Shown: in pieces, positions 1 through 9,103 of the stretch | How the letters are laid out: each line of letters starts with the position of its first letter | Position numbering within the stretch: position 1 is the first letter of the stretch | DNA from: an uncultured Kangiella sp. | GTDB lineage: Bacteria > Pseudomonadota > Gammaproteobacteria > Enterobacterales > Kangiellaceae | Assembly: GCA_947498625.1 (NCBI GenBank) | Contig: CANMKR010000004.1 | Coordinates: forward strand, 1-64,000 | Direction: 5' to 3' | Length of the DNA: 64,000 nucleotides | Notes under the pieces: generated by a model | What the model was told of the DNA's origin: nothing | The model's input: the letters and a program-made list of their open reading frames with translations, nothing else | Database searches by the model: none | Program-made: the position numbers and the translations under genes

Positions 1-102
1 CACTTCATTGATAATGCGATGCATTACCTATCAAGTGCCCACACAAATTGTCTTACAAACTTTTAAAGAACGTCTTGTCGAAGAACTTGCTCCGCTCAAG
101 TG
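1..102 (-). promoter_or_regulatory. rRNA operon leader with boxA-like antiterminator
   Basis: Read on the minus strand, the bases at 71-61 give GTTCTTTAAAA, a boxA-like element. It is followed at about 53-37 by GACAATTTGTGTGGGCAC, nearly the same as the stretch after boxA in E. coli rrn leaders. This is the transcribed leader of an rRNA operon whose 16S gene should lie just left of the window. The 16S body itself is not visible. An open frame on the other strand across this region has no coding support. Confidence 0.8.
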
Positions 103-137
103 GAGGCGAATTATACATTGCACCTCGTACCTGTCAA
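103..137 (-). promoter_or_regulatory. rRNA promoter, proximal of three
   Basis: On the minus strand there is TTGACA (137-132), a 16-nt spacer and TATAAT (115-110), both perfect sigma-70 boxes. The discriminator after the -10 is TCGCCTCC. GC-rich discriminators are typical of stringently controlled rRNA promoters. It lies next to the boxA leader, so it is the promoter nearest 16S. Confidence 0.85.
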
Positions 138-261
138 CATCTTTTGAAAACTTTTTTCACTCTTTTTTTAAGAGACCTTTTTAGGCAAGTTTTGAGGGTA
201 GATATCGACCGCTTTTCAACCCTAATCTTTCTAACTAACGCTTGGCTTTTCTGCCGAAGCG

Positions 262-296
262 GGGGCGCATTATATAGAGCGCCGTTTCCCTGTCAA
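262..296 (-). promoter_or_regulatory. rRNA promoter, middle of three
   Basis: On the minus strand there is TTGACA (296-291), a 16-nt spacer and TATAAT (274-269), followed by the discriminator GCGCCCCCGC. It shares the 16-nt block AAAAGATGTTGACAGG with the proximal promoter, which points to duplication of a promoter cassette. Confidence 0.85.
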
Positions 297-397
297 CATC
301 TTTTCTTAAACTTCTTTCAATTAATTTTGAAAGCTGCTTAATCAAGGCTTCCGAGCCTTTAATTCCAGGCTTTAGAATTTACGAATGCCTCGAAAGT

Positions 398-432
398 GGA
401 GCGCATTATAGAGAGCAAATCATAATGATCAA
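398..432 (-). promoter_or_regulatory. rRNA promoter, distal of three
   Basis: On the minus strand there is TTGATC (432-427), a 16-nt spacer and a perfect TATAAT (410-405) followed by GCGCTCC. The -35 is weaker than in the other two. A very AT-rich tract lies just upstream (about 433-480) and could act as an UP element; that last point is inference. Confidence 0.7.
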
Positions 433-513
433 CACTTATTTATAATTAATTTAAAATAAATGGATAAGCTGACTATAAATCATGCAAACTGTTGTTTTTG
501 CAAACTAAATGCA

Positions 514-541
514 TAAAAAAAGGCCAGCTTGGTTGGCCTTT
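514..541 (-). terminator. Rho-independent terminator of the XRE-TM gene
   Basis: A 7-bp stem AAGGCCA / TGGCCTT (520-526 with 534-540) has a 7-nt loop and, on the minus strand, a run of seven T. It ends the gene at 601-900 and separates it from the rRNA promoters. Confidence 0.8.
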
Positions 542-600
542 CTATGTTGGTCTCTACATTTGGAGCAGTAAACTCACCTATTTTTGTAAATTCCCCCCGC

Positions 601-900
601 TCAAAATGATTGCCAAAAATAAGCAATTACAAAAGCTATCAAAGCACTAAGCATCGTTGCAAGAATGAAGGTTTTTCGATTTCTATAAAAAGGGTTAATC
701 AATAAGACATCCGGTTTAGTCTCAAAAACTGATGCCAGAGCTTGAACCGACTCTTGAGAAGCGGAGCCTTCTTTTTCTATACGCTGAATGGTACGTAAGC
801 TGAGCCCACTAACTTCTGCCAAATGACTTTGACTCCAAGCCTTTTGCTCTCTCAACAGTTTTATTTGGTTAGTTTTTAGTTTCATGTATCTTAAATTCAT
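601..900 (-). CDS. Membrane-anchored XRE-family regulator
   Basis: This 99-aa protein has an N-terminal helix-turn-helix of the XRE/Cro type (about residues 11-62, with the W-S-Q-x-x-L-A core and SGLSLRTIQRIE recognition region). A basic stretch and one hydrophobic helix (about 75-95) end the protein. That architecture suggests a DNA-binding domain tethered to the inner membrane. GAGGAAG lies just before the ATG at 900 and supports this start. It has its own terminator at 514-541. The HTH is clearly related to the one at 5309-5800 (29 of 47 aligned residues identical by hand). Target and signal are unknown. Confidence 0.75.
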   Translation of the reverse strand: MNLRYMKLKTNQIKLLREQKAWSQSHLAEVSGLSLRTIQRIEKEGSASQESVQALASVFETKPDVLLINPFYRNRKTFILATMLSALIAFVIAYFWQSF

Positions 901-910
901 AATAACTTCC

Positions 911-935
911 TCAATGGCTAATTAAATACCATTGA
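911..935. promoter_or_regulatory. Inverted repeat upstream of the XRE-TM gene
   Basis: A perfect 7-bp dyad, TCAATGG and CCATTGA, is separated by 11 AT-rich bases. It sits about 10 bases before the start codon of the XRE gene, where an autoregulatory operator would be expected. The assignment rests only on position and symmetry. Confidence 0.35.
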
Positions 936-982
936 AGTGTGTCATTGATTGGGAGCCTTCCGTGACGTTAATGGTACGCCAA

Positions 983-1000
983 AACCCTAAAAGGGCTACG
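983..1000 (-). terminator. Weak terminator-like hairpin after tyrS
   Basis: A short stem CCCT / AGGG (985-988 with 992-995) is followed on the minus strand by TTTT. It is only 4 bp long, so tyrS may read through into the XRE gene. Confidence 0.3.
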
Positions 1001-1032
1001 ACACTTTTATGCCATAGCCATAATTATCGCAT

Positions 1033-2229
1033 CTAAACTAGCGTCACAAAGGCTATTTTCTTTTTCCCAGCTTGAATAAGGTATTTTCCAGCACTAAGCA
1101 TTAAAGAAGGTTCAACCACTTGCCAGTCGACCTTTACTCGACCATTTTTCAGCATGTCTTTGGCTTGTGCACCATTCACTGCTAGGCCCGCTCGATTAAT
1201 AATGGCACCAATCGGAAATTGCTCAGCGCCATCCAAAGAAACTTCAACCTCAGGTGTTCCTTCTGGAACTTCACCTTCAACAATTAAATTACCTGCACCT
1301 TTATGCGCATTCTCTGCTGCTTCAGCACCATGAAAACGCTCAATGATTTCTTTCGCGAATAAGATTTTGATGTCTCTTGGATTAGTACCATTCTCAACAT
1401 CTTTCTGTAATTGCTCAATTTCATCCAATGGCTTAAAGGACAACAATTCATAATAACGCCACATAATAGAATCAGGCAACGATAACAATTTTTGGTACAT
1501 AACACCCGGAGCTTCCGTAATGCCTACATAGTTATCTAGCGACTTAGACATTTTATTAACGCCATCTAAACCTTCTAGCAATGGCATCATTAATACTACT
1601 TGTGGCTTCTGACCGTAATGTTTTTGCAGCTCACGTCCCATTAACAGATTAAAACGCTGATCGGTTCCACCCAACTCTACATCGCACTCTAACGCAACCG
1701 AGTCATAACCTTGAGCTAACGGATATATAAACTCATGGATGGCGATAGGTTGTTCATTGGCATAACGTTTTTTGAAATCATCTCGCTCTAGCATTCTGGC
1801 AACGGTGGATAAAGAAGTCAGCTTAATCATACCAGCCGCCCCCAGCTTATCCATCCAACTAGAGTTAAACTCAACGACGGTTTTTTCTGGATCTAAAATT
1901 TTAAAGACCTGCTCTTTATAAGTTTCAGCATTTTCTAGAATCGCTTCTTTAGTTAATGGCTTACGAGTAACATTTTTTCCCGTTGGGTCGCCAATCAAAC
2001 CCGTAAAGTCACCAATTAAGAAAACCACTTCATGACCAAGCAGCTGAAACTGTCGCATTTTATTAAGTAAAACCGTGTGTCCCAAATGCAAGTCTGGAGC
2101 GGTTGGGTCAAAGCCCGCTTTTATTCGTAACTTTTTACCGCTTTTAAGGCGCTCAATCAGTTCTTCTTCCACTAATATCTCATCAGAACCACGCTTTATT
2201 TCAGCAAATGCTTTCTCAAAATCAGTCAT
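1033..2229 (-). CDS. tyrS: Tyrosyl-tRNA synthetase
   Basis: The enzyme charges tRNA-Tyr with tyrosine in the cytosol. The 398-aa protein is a class I synthetase. The HIGH-type motif is HLGH (48-51) within [13 protein letters not shown], the KMSKS loop is at 226-230, and a C-terminal S4 RNA-binding domain covers about 335-398. Length and the HLGH context match the TyrZ-like form found in Pseudomonas. There the gene also lies beside an rRNA operon and is followed divergently by an M23 peptidase gene and anmK, exactly as here. No T-box or other leader structure was seen upstream. Confidence 0.97.
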   Translation of the reverse strand: MTDFEKAFAEIKRGSDEILVEEELIERLKSGKKLRIKAGFDPTAPDLHLGHTVLLNKMRQFQLLGHEVVFLIGDFTGLIGDPTGKNVTRKPLTKEAILENAETYKEQVFKILDPEKTVVEFNSSWMDKLGAAGMIKLTSLSTVARMLERDDFKKRYANEQPIAIHEFIYPLAQGYDSVALECDVELGGTDQRFNLLMGRELQKHYGQKPQVVLMMPLLEGLDGVNKMSKSLDNYVGITEAPGVMYQKLLSLPDSIMWRYYELLSFKPLDEIEQLQKDVENGTNPRDIKILFAKEIIERFHGAEAAENAHKGAGNLIVEGEVPEGTPEVEVSLDGAEQFPIGAIINRAGLAVNGAQAKDMLKNGRVKVDWQVVEPSLMLSAGKYLIQAGKKKIAFVTLV

Positions 2230-2560
2230 TTTTCTCAGAAACCGTTAAATTTAGCTATTTTTACTTTGTAATGGTTATTTTTACTTATGCCAAATCAAGC
2301 TCGAACCATTATTAAGTCTATTGATTAGAATAAAAGGCAAGGATAAAGGATCTTACTCAGGATGCAATGAAATATTGTATTTTCAGCGCTAGGTAAGTTG
2401 GCATTTATACCTAAATATCGTGAATTTTTCACATTTTTTAAGAAAACACCTTAAAACAACTGTTTTAACACAATTTTACATTGATCATTTCATCGCAGGC
2501 GGTTATTGTTAGAGCGCACTGAATGAGTGTAATTTATGAACAAAGTAAGTACAGCAACTA
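2230..2560. promoter_or_regulatory. Divergent intergenic region tyrS/mepM
   Basis: No gene is seen in these 331 bases. They hold an 18-bp dyad TTAAAACAacTGTTTTAA at 2451-2468. A possible mepM promoter follows: TTGATC (2481-2486), a 17-nt spacer and TATTGT (2504-2509). The sequence TATTTTTACTT occurs twice near the tyrS start (about 2256-2286). The dyad would sit near -56 from the predicted start, a plausible activator position. All of this is by eye. Confidence 0.35.
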
Positions 2561-4051
2561 GTGACCTTGATGATTAACAAAGATTTTAAACACCTAAGTA
2601 GAAAAGACACTCTATTTTCAAAAAAGCGTAAAAGTAAAAAAACTCTTTTAATGTCTGTTCTAGGCTCGATCGCCCTAGTTTCTGCTTATGCTTACTTTAA
2701 AGATGATAACCAAGGCAATACTTCTGAAGAACAAATCTTAGCTTTTGCTGCCAACATTGATGATTCCAATGGCGAACTATCTTTAGCTTCTTCAGATAAG
2801 AAGTCCGCAGAATTAGCGGCAACTGGATCTCAAAACTTGGAGCTTCAAGTCAGTTTGGCTAATCAATCAACCGCTGTAGTTGAAGCTATTCCTGCTGAGC
2901 CCGTTAAGCTTGAACCAATCACTCAGTGGCATTCTATCGAAGTCAAAAAAGGCGATACCTTAGCAAAAATTTTCCAGCAGCAAGGTTACTCAGCAACCGA
3001 TTTGCATTATATGATGAAATCGGGTGATGATATTAAAGTTCTTAAAAGTATCCGCCCAGGTCACACGATTGAATTTGCTCAAACTGAAGGGAAAGAAGGC
3101 TTTGAAAGTCTGCGTTACCCTTTTAGCTTAAGCGAAACTTTGGTCATCAATAAAGATGCTGCCAAAACATTCTCTTCTGAAATAGAACAAAAAGAAATCA
3201 CCTTTGAGCAACGTTTTGCCACCGCAACCATTAATAGCAGTTTTTACAATGCAGGTATCGAGGCTGGTTTGCCCGATGGTGTTATTATGGAGTTAGCGGG
3301 TGTTTTCGAATATGACATCGACTTCGCTTTAGAGATCCGCCAAGGCGACTCTTTTTCTGTGCTGTATCAAGAAAAGTTTATTGATGGTGAAAAAGTCGGT
3401 TACGGTGATATTTTATCTGCAGAGTTTATTAATCGTGGGGATCAATACGCTGCTGTACAATATACCGATCTAAAAGAGAGAACTGCTTATTACACACCAG
3501 ACGGTAAAGCATTACGCAAATCCTTCCTGCGAGCACCTTTAAAATTTAATTACGTAAGTTCGAATTTTAATCCTCGTAGATTTCATCCAATTCAAAAGCG
3601 CGTAAAACCTCATCGTGGAGTAGATTATAGAGCTGCCACAGGTACACCAGTAAGAGCTTCTGGCGATGGTCGAGTGGTTCGCTCAACTTATGACAAATAC
3701 AATGGCCATCATGTATTTGTACAACACGGTAATAACATTACAACTAAGTACTTACACTTTTCAAAACGACGAGTTAAAAAAGGCGAGCGAGTAAAACAAG
3801 GACAGGTTATCGGCTATGTAGGTAGCACAGGTATGTCAGAAGCTCCTCACTTACACTATGAGTTTCTAGTTAATGGTGTCCACCGTAACCCTCGAACAGT
3901 TAAGCTTCCGCATGCCGCACCGGTTGCAAAAAAAGAGCTTAACCGATTCAAGGAACAAACGAAAAGTTTAATTGCCCAATTGGAATATAAGCGTGTGGAG
4001 CATTTTGCCCGCTTGAATACTAATCCAGAAAATACTAAGTTAGAACAATAA
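2561..4051 (+). CDS. mepM: Murein DD-endopeptidase, M23 family (MepM-like)
   Basis: This is a probable periplasmic cell-wall hydrolase that cuts D,D crosslinks during growth. Its 496 residues hold a basic N-terminus with one membrane anchor (about 28-46), a LysM/OapA-like domain (about 123-195), a middle Csd3-like domain and a C-terminal LytM domain. Zinc ligands H351 and D355 (HRGVD), H399 and the HLHYEF motif (H430, H432) are all present, so it should be active. The frame opens at GTG 2561; ATG 2570 is the alternative and gives the same protein less three residues. The stop lies 20 bases before anmK, as in Pseudomonas. Confidence 0.9.
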   Translation: MTLMINKDFKHLSRKDTLFSKKRKSKKTLLMSVLGSIALVSAYAYFKDDNQGNTSEEQILAFAANIDDSNGELSLASSDKKSAELAATGSQNLELQVSLANQSTAVVEAIPAEPVKLEPITQWHSIEVKKGDTLAKIFQQQGYSATDLHYMMKSGDDIKVLKSIRPGHTIEFAQTEGKEGFESLRYPFSLSETLVINKDAAKTFSSEIEQKEITFEQRFATATINSSFYNAGIEAGLPDGVIMELAGVFEYDIDFALEIRQGDSFSVLYQEKFIDGEKVGYGDILSAEFINRGDQYAAVQYTDLKERTAYYTPDGKALRKSFLRAPLKFNYVSSNFNPRRFHPIQKRVKPHRGVDYRAATGTPVRASGDGRVVRSTYDKYNGHHVFVQHGNNITTKYLHFSKRRVKKGERVKQGQVIGYVGSTGMSEAPHLHYEFLVNGVHRNPRTVKLPHAAPVAKKELNRFKEQTKSLIAQLEYKRVEHFARLNTNPENTKLEQ

Positions 4052-4071
4052 TTTCTTTATAACTATTCCCG

Positions 4072-5169
4072 ATGCCCTATTTCATAGGTCTTATGTCTGG
4101 CACCAGTGTTGATGGTGTCGACGCCGTTTTGTGCGATATCCAGGATAACTCTATAAAGCTAATCGAATCTTTATGTTTCCCGATTGCAGAGCCATTGCAA
4201 AACAAAATTCACGCCATTGCTAACAGCGAATACCAGCAAGATCCCATTGAAATGATGGGGCACTTGGACGTAGAAATTGGCGACTTGCTAGCACAAGCCG
4301 TAGCTGCTTTGTTAGACAAAGCTTCAATAGCGCCTTCAGAAATAACTGCCATCGGCTCACATGGACAAACCATTCGTCATATCCCAAACCATGCTCAAGC
4401 TTTTACCTTACAAATTGGCGATCCCAATATTATTGCAGCCCAAACTGGGATCGATGTGGTTGCTGATTTCAGACGCCGAGATATGGCTTTTGGCGGTCAA
4501 GGCGCACCTTTAGTTCCAGCCTTTCATCAGTCAGTGTTTAAATCCGCTGCAAGCAATCGTGTGATAGTTAATCTTGGCGGTATTGCTAATATTACACTTT
4601 TAGCTAATAACATAGACGTCATAGGCTACGATACAGGCCCCGCGAATACTTTAATGGACCAATGGATAAAGCTGCATAAAAATCAGGCTTTTGATCCTAG
4701 TGGTGATTGGGCTAAAAGCGGTCAACTTGATGGTCACTTGTTAGAAGCAATGCTTGCGGATCCTTATTTTTCTCAAGCCGCCCCTAAAAGTACCGGCCGC
4801 GAATACTTTAATTTAGATTGGCTAAATCAATTCGATCTTCACTCTACTAAGGCTGTAGATATTCAACGGACCTTGTTAGAGCTTACCGCGCAAACTTTAT
4901 CTGATTCAATTGATAATCATATAGACTCTGGCGAAATTTATTTATGCGGTGGCGGCGCCCATAATGAATTCTTAGTTGAACGTATTAAGACTTTAATTCC
5001 ATCATTCACAGTTCAATCCACCTACCAGCTTGGAGTTGATCCCGATTGGGTTGAGGCTATGGCCTTTGCTTGGCTTGCTGAGCGAACCATTAATCGTAAA
5101 GCGGGCAATCTTGCTACCGTCACGGGCGCATCCCAGAATACTGTACTAGGCGCCATATACCCGACATAA
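4072..5169 (+). CDS. anmK: Anhydro-N-acetylmuramic acid kinase
   Basis: The enzyme phosphorylates and opens 1,6-anhydro-MurNAc to MurNAc-6-phosphate in peptidoglycan recycling, in the cytosol. The family's N-terminal nucleotide-binding signature GLMSGTSVDGVD (6-17) is intact. Also seen are the substrate-side block VADFRRRDMAFGGQGAP (130-146), NLGGIANIT (167-175) and DTGPAN (187-192). The length of 365 aa is normal. It follows mepM by 20 bases and is probably co-transcribed, linking a wall hydrolase with recycling of its products. In Pseudomonas the next gene is erpA; here a regulator takes that place. Confidence 0.95.
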   Translation: MPYFIGLMSGTSVDGVDAVLCDIQDNSIKLIESLCFPIAEPLQNKIHAIANSEYQQDPIEMMGHLDVEIGDLLAQAVAALLDKASIAPSEITAIGSHGQTIRHIPNHAQAFTLQIGDPNIIAAQTGIDVVADFRRRDMAFGGQGAPLVPAFHQSVFKSAASNRVIVNLGGIANITLLANNIDVIGYDTGPANTLMDQWIKLHKNQAFDPSGDWAKSGQLDGHLLEAMLADPYFSQAAPKSTGREYFNLDWLNQFDLHSTKAVDIQRTLLELTAQTLSDSIDNHIDSGEIYLCGGGAHNEFLVERIKTLIPSFTVQSTYQLGVDPDWVEAMAFAWLAERTINRKAGNLATVTGASQNTVLGAIYPT

Positions 5170-5308
5170 CACTGCCAGCAAAATTTTTAACCTATTGTTT
5201 TAATTGGATTTAATGTCCAGTGTCGGATTCTTTTCGCCTTGCCGTCGTGGTTTATGCCATAATCATTTCTCATAATAGATTCCAACAAACACAGATTCAG
5301 TAAAGATT

Positions 5309-5800
5309 ATGCTTATTAAAAAATTGCGCTTACAAAAAGGCTGGTCACAAGAACAATTGGCCGACATTAGTGGTTTAAGCACTCGCACAATTCAACGCTT
5401 AGAGCGCGGTGAAAATGCCAGTCTTGAGACGCTTAAGTCTCTAGCATCTGTGTTCGAAATCAATGTTGCTGAATTATCAGAACATTATCTTTTGGATAAA
5501 ATAGAGGAACCTATTATGCAACCCGACACAAAGCTAACTTATGATGAAGCAAAAGCCATTGAAAAAGTAAAAGAAATTAAAGGACTTTATATTCATTTGA
5601 TTATTTTCTGCTTGGTTATTTCAGGTCTATGGATTTTAAACTTAATGACCTCATCCAATGTTATTTGGGCATGGTGGCCAACCTTTGGTTGGGGAATTGG
5701 AGTCGCGGGGCATGCAATTGGAGTTCTAGATTTACCATTCCTTTTCGGAGCTGAATGGGAAAAGAAACAAATAGAAAAACGATTGGGGCGGAAGCTTTAA
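5309..5800 (+). CDS. XRE-family regulator with 2TM membrane domain
   Basis: This 163-aa protein has an XRE helix-turn-helix (about residues 3-57, cores GWSQEQLA and SGLSTRTIQRLE). A linker follows, then a C-terminal pair of hydrophobic helices (about 93-113 and 119-142) rich in Trp and Gly that resembles the 2TM domain family. The protein ends in a charged tail. This is likely a membrane-embedded transcription regulator; the signal is unknown. Its HTH is a close relative of that at 601-900. A strong bidirectional terminator follows at once. Confidence 0.8.
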   Translation: MLIKKLRLQKGWSQEQLADISGLSTRTIQRLERGENASLETLKSLASVFEINVAELSEHYLLDKIEEPIMQPDTKLTYDEAKAIEKVKEIKGLYIHLIIFCLVISGLWILNLMTSSNVIWAWWPTFGWGIGVAGHAIGVLDLPFLFGAEWEKKQIEKRLGRKL

Positions 5801-5811
5801 GTATTAAAGAC

Positions 5812-5857
5812 AAAAAAGGCGCTGTTCTTAATAAGAACAGCGCCTTTTCTTTTTTGG
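5812..5857. terminator. Bidirectional Rho-independent terminator
   Basis: A perfect long stem (AAAAGGCGCTGTTCTT pairing with its complement, about 5814-5829 and 5833-5848) has a 3-nt loop, A-rich on the left and T-rich on the right. It serves the XRE-2TM gene on the plus strand and rpmE on the minus strand. Confidence 0.92.
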
Positions 5858-5882
5858 TTTCTCTTAAAGAGAATTCTTTAAA

Positions 5883-6092
5883 TTACTTTAAAGAACGGTT
5901 ACCAAAACGCTTACGGAAACGGTCAACACGGCCACCAGTATCAAGCATTTTTTGCTTACCAGTGAAAAATGGGTGACAAGCTGAACATACGTCCAAGTTC
6001 ATGTCTGTGCCCGTTGAACCAACTTCAATTACGTTACCGCAACTACAAGTCGCTTTGATAGCTTTATAATTCGGGTGGATATCTTGTTTCAT
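5883..6092 (-). CDS. rpmE: Ribosomal protein L31
   Basis: This 69-aa protein of the large ribosomal subunit starts MKQDIHPNY, the usual L31 N-terminus. It has the zinc ligands of the C+ form: C16 and C18 (CSC), C37 and C40 (CSAC). A zinc-binding L31 often has a zinc-free paralogue elsewhere in the genome for zinc shortage; none is in this window. It shares the terminator at 5812-5857 with the convergent regulator. Confidence 0.97.
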   Translation of the reverse strand: MKQDIHPNYKAIKATCSCGNVIEVGSTGTDMNLDVCSACHPFFTGKQKMLDTGGRVDRFRKRFGNRSLK

Positions 6093-6261
6093 AGTCTTAG
6101 ATCTCTTTTAGGGAATCGCCATCTGGGCTGTAGTCATACAAAATATATAAATAGCTACGCCAAACACGATTCGAGTACTTTTAAATTCGAGCGGCGATCA
6201 TACGCCTGAGACCAAGTTAGATCAAGCCTTTATCCTGAAATCTAACCTTATAAATTCCAAG

Positions 6262-6286
6262 CAAAAAAAAGCGACCATAGGCCGCA
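6262..6286 (-). terminator. Terminator of the small membrane protein gene
   Basis: On the minus strand a stem GCGGCC / GGTCGC with one wobble pair and a 3-nt loop is followed by eight T. It ends the gene at 6341-6652, about 55 bases after its stop. Confidence 0.75.
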
Positions 6287-6340
6287 TTGTCACACTTACA
6301 TATTGTTTTTGTTATGTTTTTATTCTTTTTAAAAGCTTAT

Positions 6341-6652
6341 TTAGTCTTTGCTCATATCAAATAATGAAATGATTGCTACTAGTAATGCAGCTGCGCCAAC
6401 CATATAGCCAATGTTTAACATGATATCAGTCACTTTAGCGCCAACCATTGGAAGCGTATCTAAAGCATCTGCCGCCATTAAAAAGGCGATAGCAGAAATC
6501 AAGAAACGACGTGACTCGCCACCTGATACGTTTAGGAAACCAACAACCAAGCCTGTTACCACTAAAACGATAGGAAACCACTCTTGTGAAACGAATGCTC
6601 CAACTACAGCAATTACTAAACCTACTAAGAACGCAATGCTACCAATTTTCAT
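6341..6652 (-). CDS. Small multi-pass membrane protein, unknown function
   Basis: I do not recognise this 103-aa protein. It is hydrophobic, with about four predicted helices (roughly residues 3-22, 25-43, 50-66 and 78-98) and a short charged end (DMSKD). A strong ribosome-binding site, GGGGGTG, precedes the ATG and a clear terminator follows, so it is a real single-gene unit. No catalytic or ligand motif is visible. Confidence 0.75.
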   Translation of the reverse strand: MKIGSIAFLVGLVIAVVGAFVSQEWFPIVLVVTGLVVGFLNVSGGESRRFLISAIAFLMAADALDTLPMVGAKVTDIMLNIGYMVGAAALLVAIISLFDMSKD

Positions 6653-6910
6653 GTGTCACCCCCAAGTCGTAAGATGTTGTAATTTTTAGAAATACATACA
6701 TCTTGTGTTTATTTTTTAATCAATTAGCAAATATTGTTGCTGAGCTAAGACTAACAGAGTTTGAACCAATCACTAGTCGTACCAGTTGCAGAATGTGTCG
6801 ATACTTATTCTAAAACCTTTTATTAATCGATAAATCACTAACAAATGGTTGCCACAACGACTAAGTCTCCTTATCCTTTCATCCTATAACTATTATCCAA
6901 TAAACAGTTA

Positions 6911-9103
6911 ATGCCAACCGAATTACGACTGGTCAAGGTAGCAGTTCCAGTACCACTGCGCCGGCTTTTTGATTATCAATACAGTGCCCAGCAAACCCCG
7001 GTGGTTGGTGGTCGCGTTCTCGTGCCTTTTGGAAGTCAGAAGCTTGTAGCCTATGTTGTAGGTTTTACTGATACAACGGATATAGCCTCTCATAAAATCA
7101 AACATATCAGTAAGGTCATTGACTCCGAAATACTTATCGACAAAGAACTGTTTGGTTTTATTAAATGGTCAGCTCAATATTATCAGCACCCTATTGGCGA
7201 AGTGTTCAGTGCTTGCCTACCTGCACTTGCTACTAAAGGAGAGTCAGCTGAACTGGAAGCTGAACGTTTTTGGCAGTTAACCGAGCTTGGTAAAGATGCT
7301 GAACCGAAAGCCAATGCTGTAAAACAACACGCCATATTAAAATTAGCTCGTATTAACAATGGTCTCATTACCCTTGAAACCTTAAAATTAAATCAATTTG
7401 CGCCAGCCGATTTAAAGGCTTTGCTTAATAAAGAGTGGCTCAAAGAAGCTTTTAAATCACTGAGTGACCACTATATCAAGCCGTCTGTAAAAACGAGCGA
7501 GATAGAACCCAACAAAGAACAGCATCAGGCATTGGCACAAATCTATGCCAAGAGCGCTAGCTTTCAACCATTCCTATTAGACGGGGTGACTTCAAGTGGT
7601 AAAACTGAAGTCTATTTAAGAGCTATTGCACAACAATTAGAAACGGATAAACAAGTATTAGTATTAGTGCCTGAAATTGGCTTAACGCCACAAACGGTCC
7701 AGCGCTTTAAGCAACGATTCAATGCCAACATAGCCATGCTTCATTCAGGCATGACTGACAAACAGCGCTTAAATGAATGGATTAAAGCGAAGCAAGGACT
7801 CACTTCGATTATCATTGGAACTCGTTCTGCCCTTTTTACACCATTTAAAAATCTTGGTTTGATCGTTATTGATGAAGAGCACGATTTATCTTTCAAGCAG
7901 CAAGAAGGCTTTCGATATTCGGCTAGAGATTTGGCACTAGTTCGAGCGAACAATTTAAATATCCCCATCATTATGGGCTCGGCTACACCATCTATGGAAT
8001 CCCAATATAATGTTGAAGCTGGTCGTTTTGAACGGCTGACTCTGGCACGTCGCGCAGGCAATGCCAAACCACCGCATAGCAAAATATTTGATGTCAGACA
8101 GAGACCATTGCAAGAAGGGATATCCAAGCCTTTAAAAGAGCATATTGAAAGTCACCTCGCCAAAGATCAGCAGTGTTTAGTCTTTCTAAATCGCCGCGGC
8201 TATGCACCCAGTATTTTATGCCATGACTGCGGTTGGTTGGCAGAATGTAATCGCTGCGATCGAAATATGACTTACCATCAACAACTAAAACGCTTGCATT
8301 GCCATCACTGTGATCGGCAAGTTTTTTTGCCCAAACAATGCCCTAGTTGCCAATCAAGTGAACTGCTACCCATAGGTTTAGGAACTGAACGGTTGCAAGA
8401 AGTGCTAAGCAAATTATTTCCAACCAAAAATGTTATCCGAGTTGATAGAGACTCCACTCGGCGCAAGAACTCAATGCAAACTATCGTTGAGCAAATCAAA
8501 AATGGCGAAGCCGATATTATTGTTGGCACCCAAATGCTGGCTAAAGGCCATCACTTCCCAAACCTTACTTTAGTTGCAGTAGTGGATATTGATGGTTGCT
8601 TATTCAGCGCCGATTACCGGGCAACCGAGCGGACAGCACAATTGCTCACTCAAGTAGCTGGTCGTGCTGGCCGAGGGGATGCCAAAGGTGAGATAGTGAT
8701 CCAAAGCCACCACCCTGATCATCCTTTATTGCTCAACTTATTTACTCAGAATTATCAACAACTTAGTGAGCAGATGCTGGCTGAACGCAAGACTGCAAAT
8801 TTACCGCCCTATTCTGCTCAAGTCTTAATCCGAGCCCAGGCCAACCAATTAGAAAAACCGATGGCGTTTTTATCGGAGATGGCCAATATTTTAAATCAAT
8901 ATTCTAACTTATCGGTATTCGGTCCCTACCCTGCCCCAATGATTAAACGAGCTGGTAAAATGCGGGCTCAACTTTTATTGCAAGCTGATGATAAAAAAAC
9001 CATACAGCAGATATTAAACGCCGCATTGCCCATAATAGAACAGCAGCAATCTGCTAAAACTGTTCGCTGGTCAATCGATGTAGATCCGCAAGAAGTCTTC
9101 TAA
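6911..9103 (+). CDS. priA: Primosomal protein N' (replication restart helicase)
   Basis: PriA reloads DnaB at stalled forks and is a 3'-5' superfamily 2 helicase. The 730-aa protein has the N-terminal fork-binding domain (LRLVKVAVPVPLRRLFDY), Walker A GVTSSGKTE near residue 226, the DEEH box near 322, and the zinc-binding cysteine clusters between about 437 and 480. Helicase motifs V and VI follow (GTQMLAKGH; QVAGRAGRG). It is full length and intact. Downstream ftsN and hslVU match the E. coli order priA-cytR-ftsN-hslVU without cytR. Confidence 0.97.
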   Translation: MPTELRLVKVAVPVPLRRLFDYQYSAQQTPVVGGRVLVPFGSQKLVAYVVGFTDTTDIASHKIKHISKVIDSEILIDKELFGFIKWSAQYYQHPIGEVFSACLPALATKGESAELEAERFWQLTELGKDAEPKANAVKQHAILKLARINNGLITLETLKLNQFAPADLKALLNKEWLKEAFKSLSDHYIKPSVKTSEIEPNKEQHQALAQIYAKSASFQPFLLDGVTSSGKTEVYLRAIAQQLETDKQVLVLVPEIGLTPQTVQRFKQRFNANIAMLHSGMTDKQRLNEWIKAKQGLTSIIIGTRSALFTPFKNLGLIVIDEEHDLSFKQQEGFRYSARDLALVRANNLNIPIIMGSATPSMESQYNVEAGRFERLTLARRAGNAKPPHSKIFDVRQRPLQEGISKPLKEHIESHLAKDQQCLVFLNRRGYAPSILCHDCGWLAECNRCDRNMTYHQQLKRLHCHHCDRQVFLPKQCPSCQSSELLPIGLGTERLQEVLSKLFPTKNVIRVDRDSTRRKNSMQTIVEQIKNGEADIIVGTQMLAKGHHFPNLTLVAVVDIDGCLFSADYRATERTAQLLTQVAGRAGRGDAKGEIVIQSHHPDHPLLLNLFTQNYQQLSEQMLAERKTANLPPYSAQVLIRAQANQLEKPMAFLSEMANILNQYSNLSVFGPYPAPMIKRAGKMRAQLLLQADDKKTIQQILNAALPIIEQQQSAKTVRWSIDVDPQEVF

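Noticed and set aside
48-341. Open frame of 97 codons on the plus strand
   Set aside because: It runs antisense through rRNA promoters and the leader, and its two halves repeat only because the promoter cassette is repeated. No ribosome-binding site or domain.
2230-2560. T-box or other riboswitch before tyrS
   Set aside because: No T-box sequence, specifier stem or terminator/antiterminator pair was seen; gammaproteobacterial tyrS genes normally lack one.
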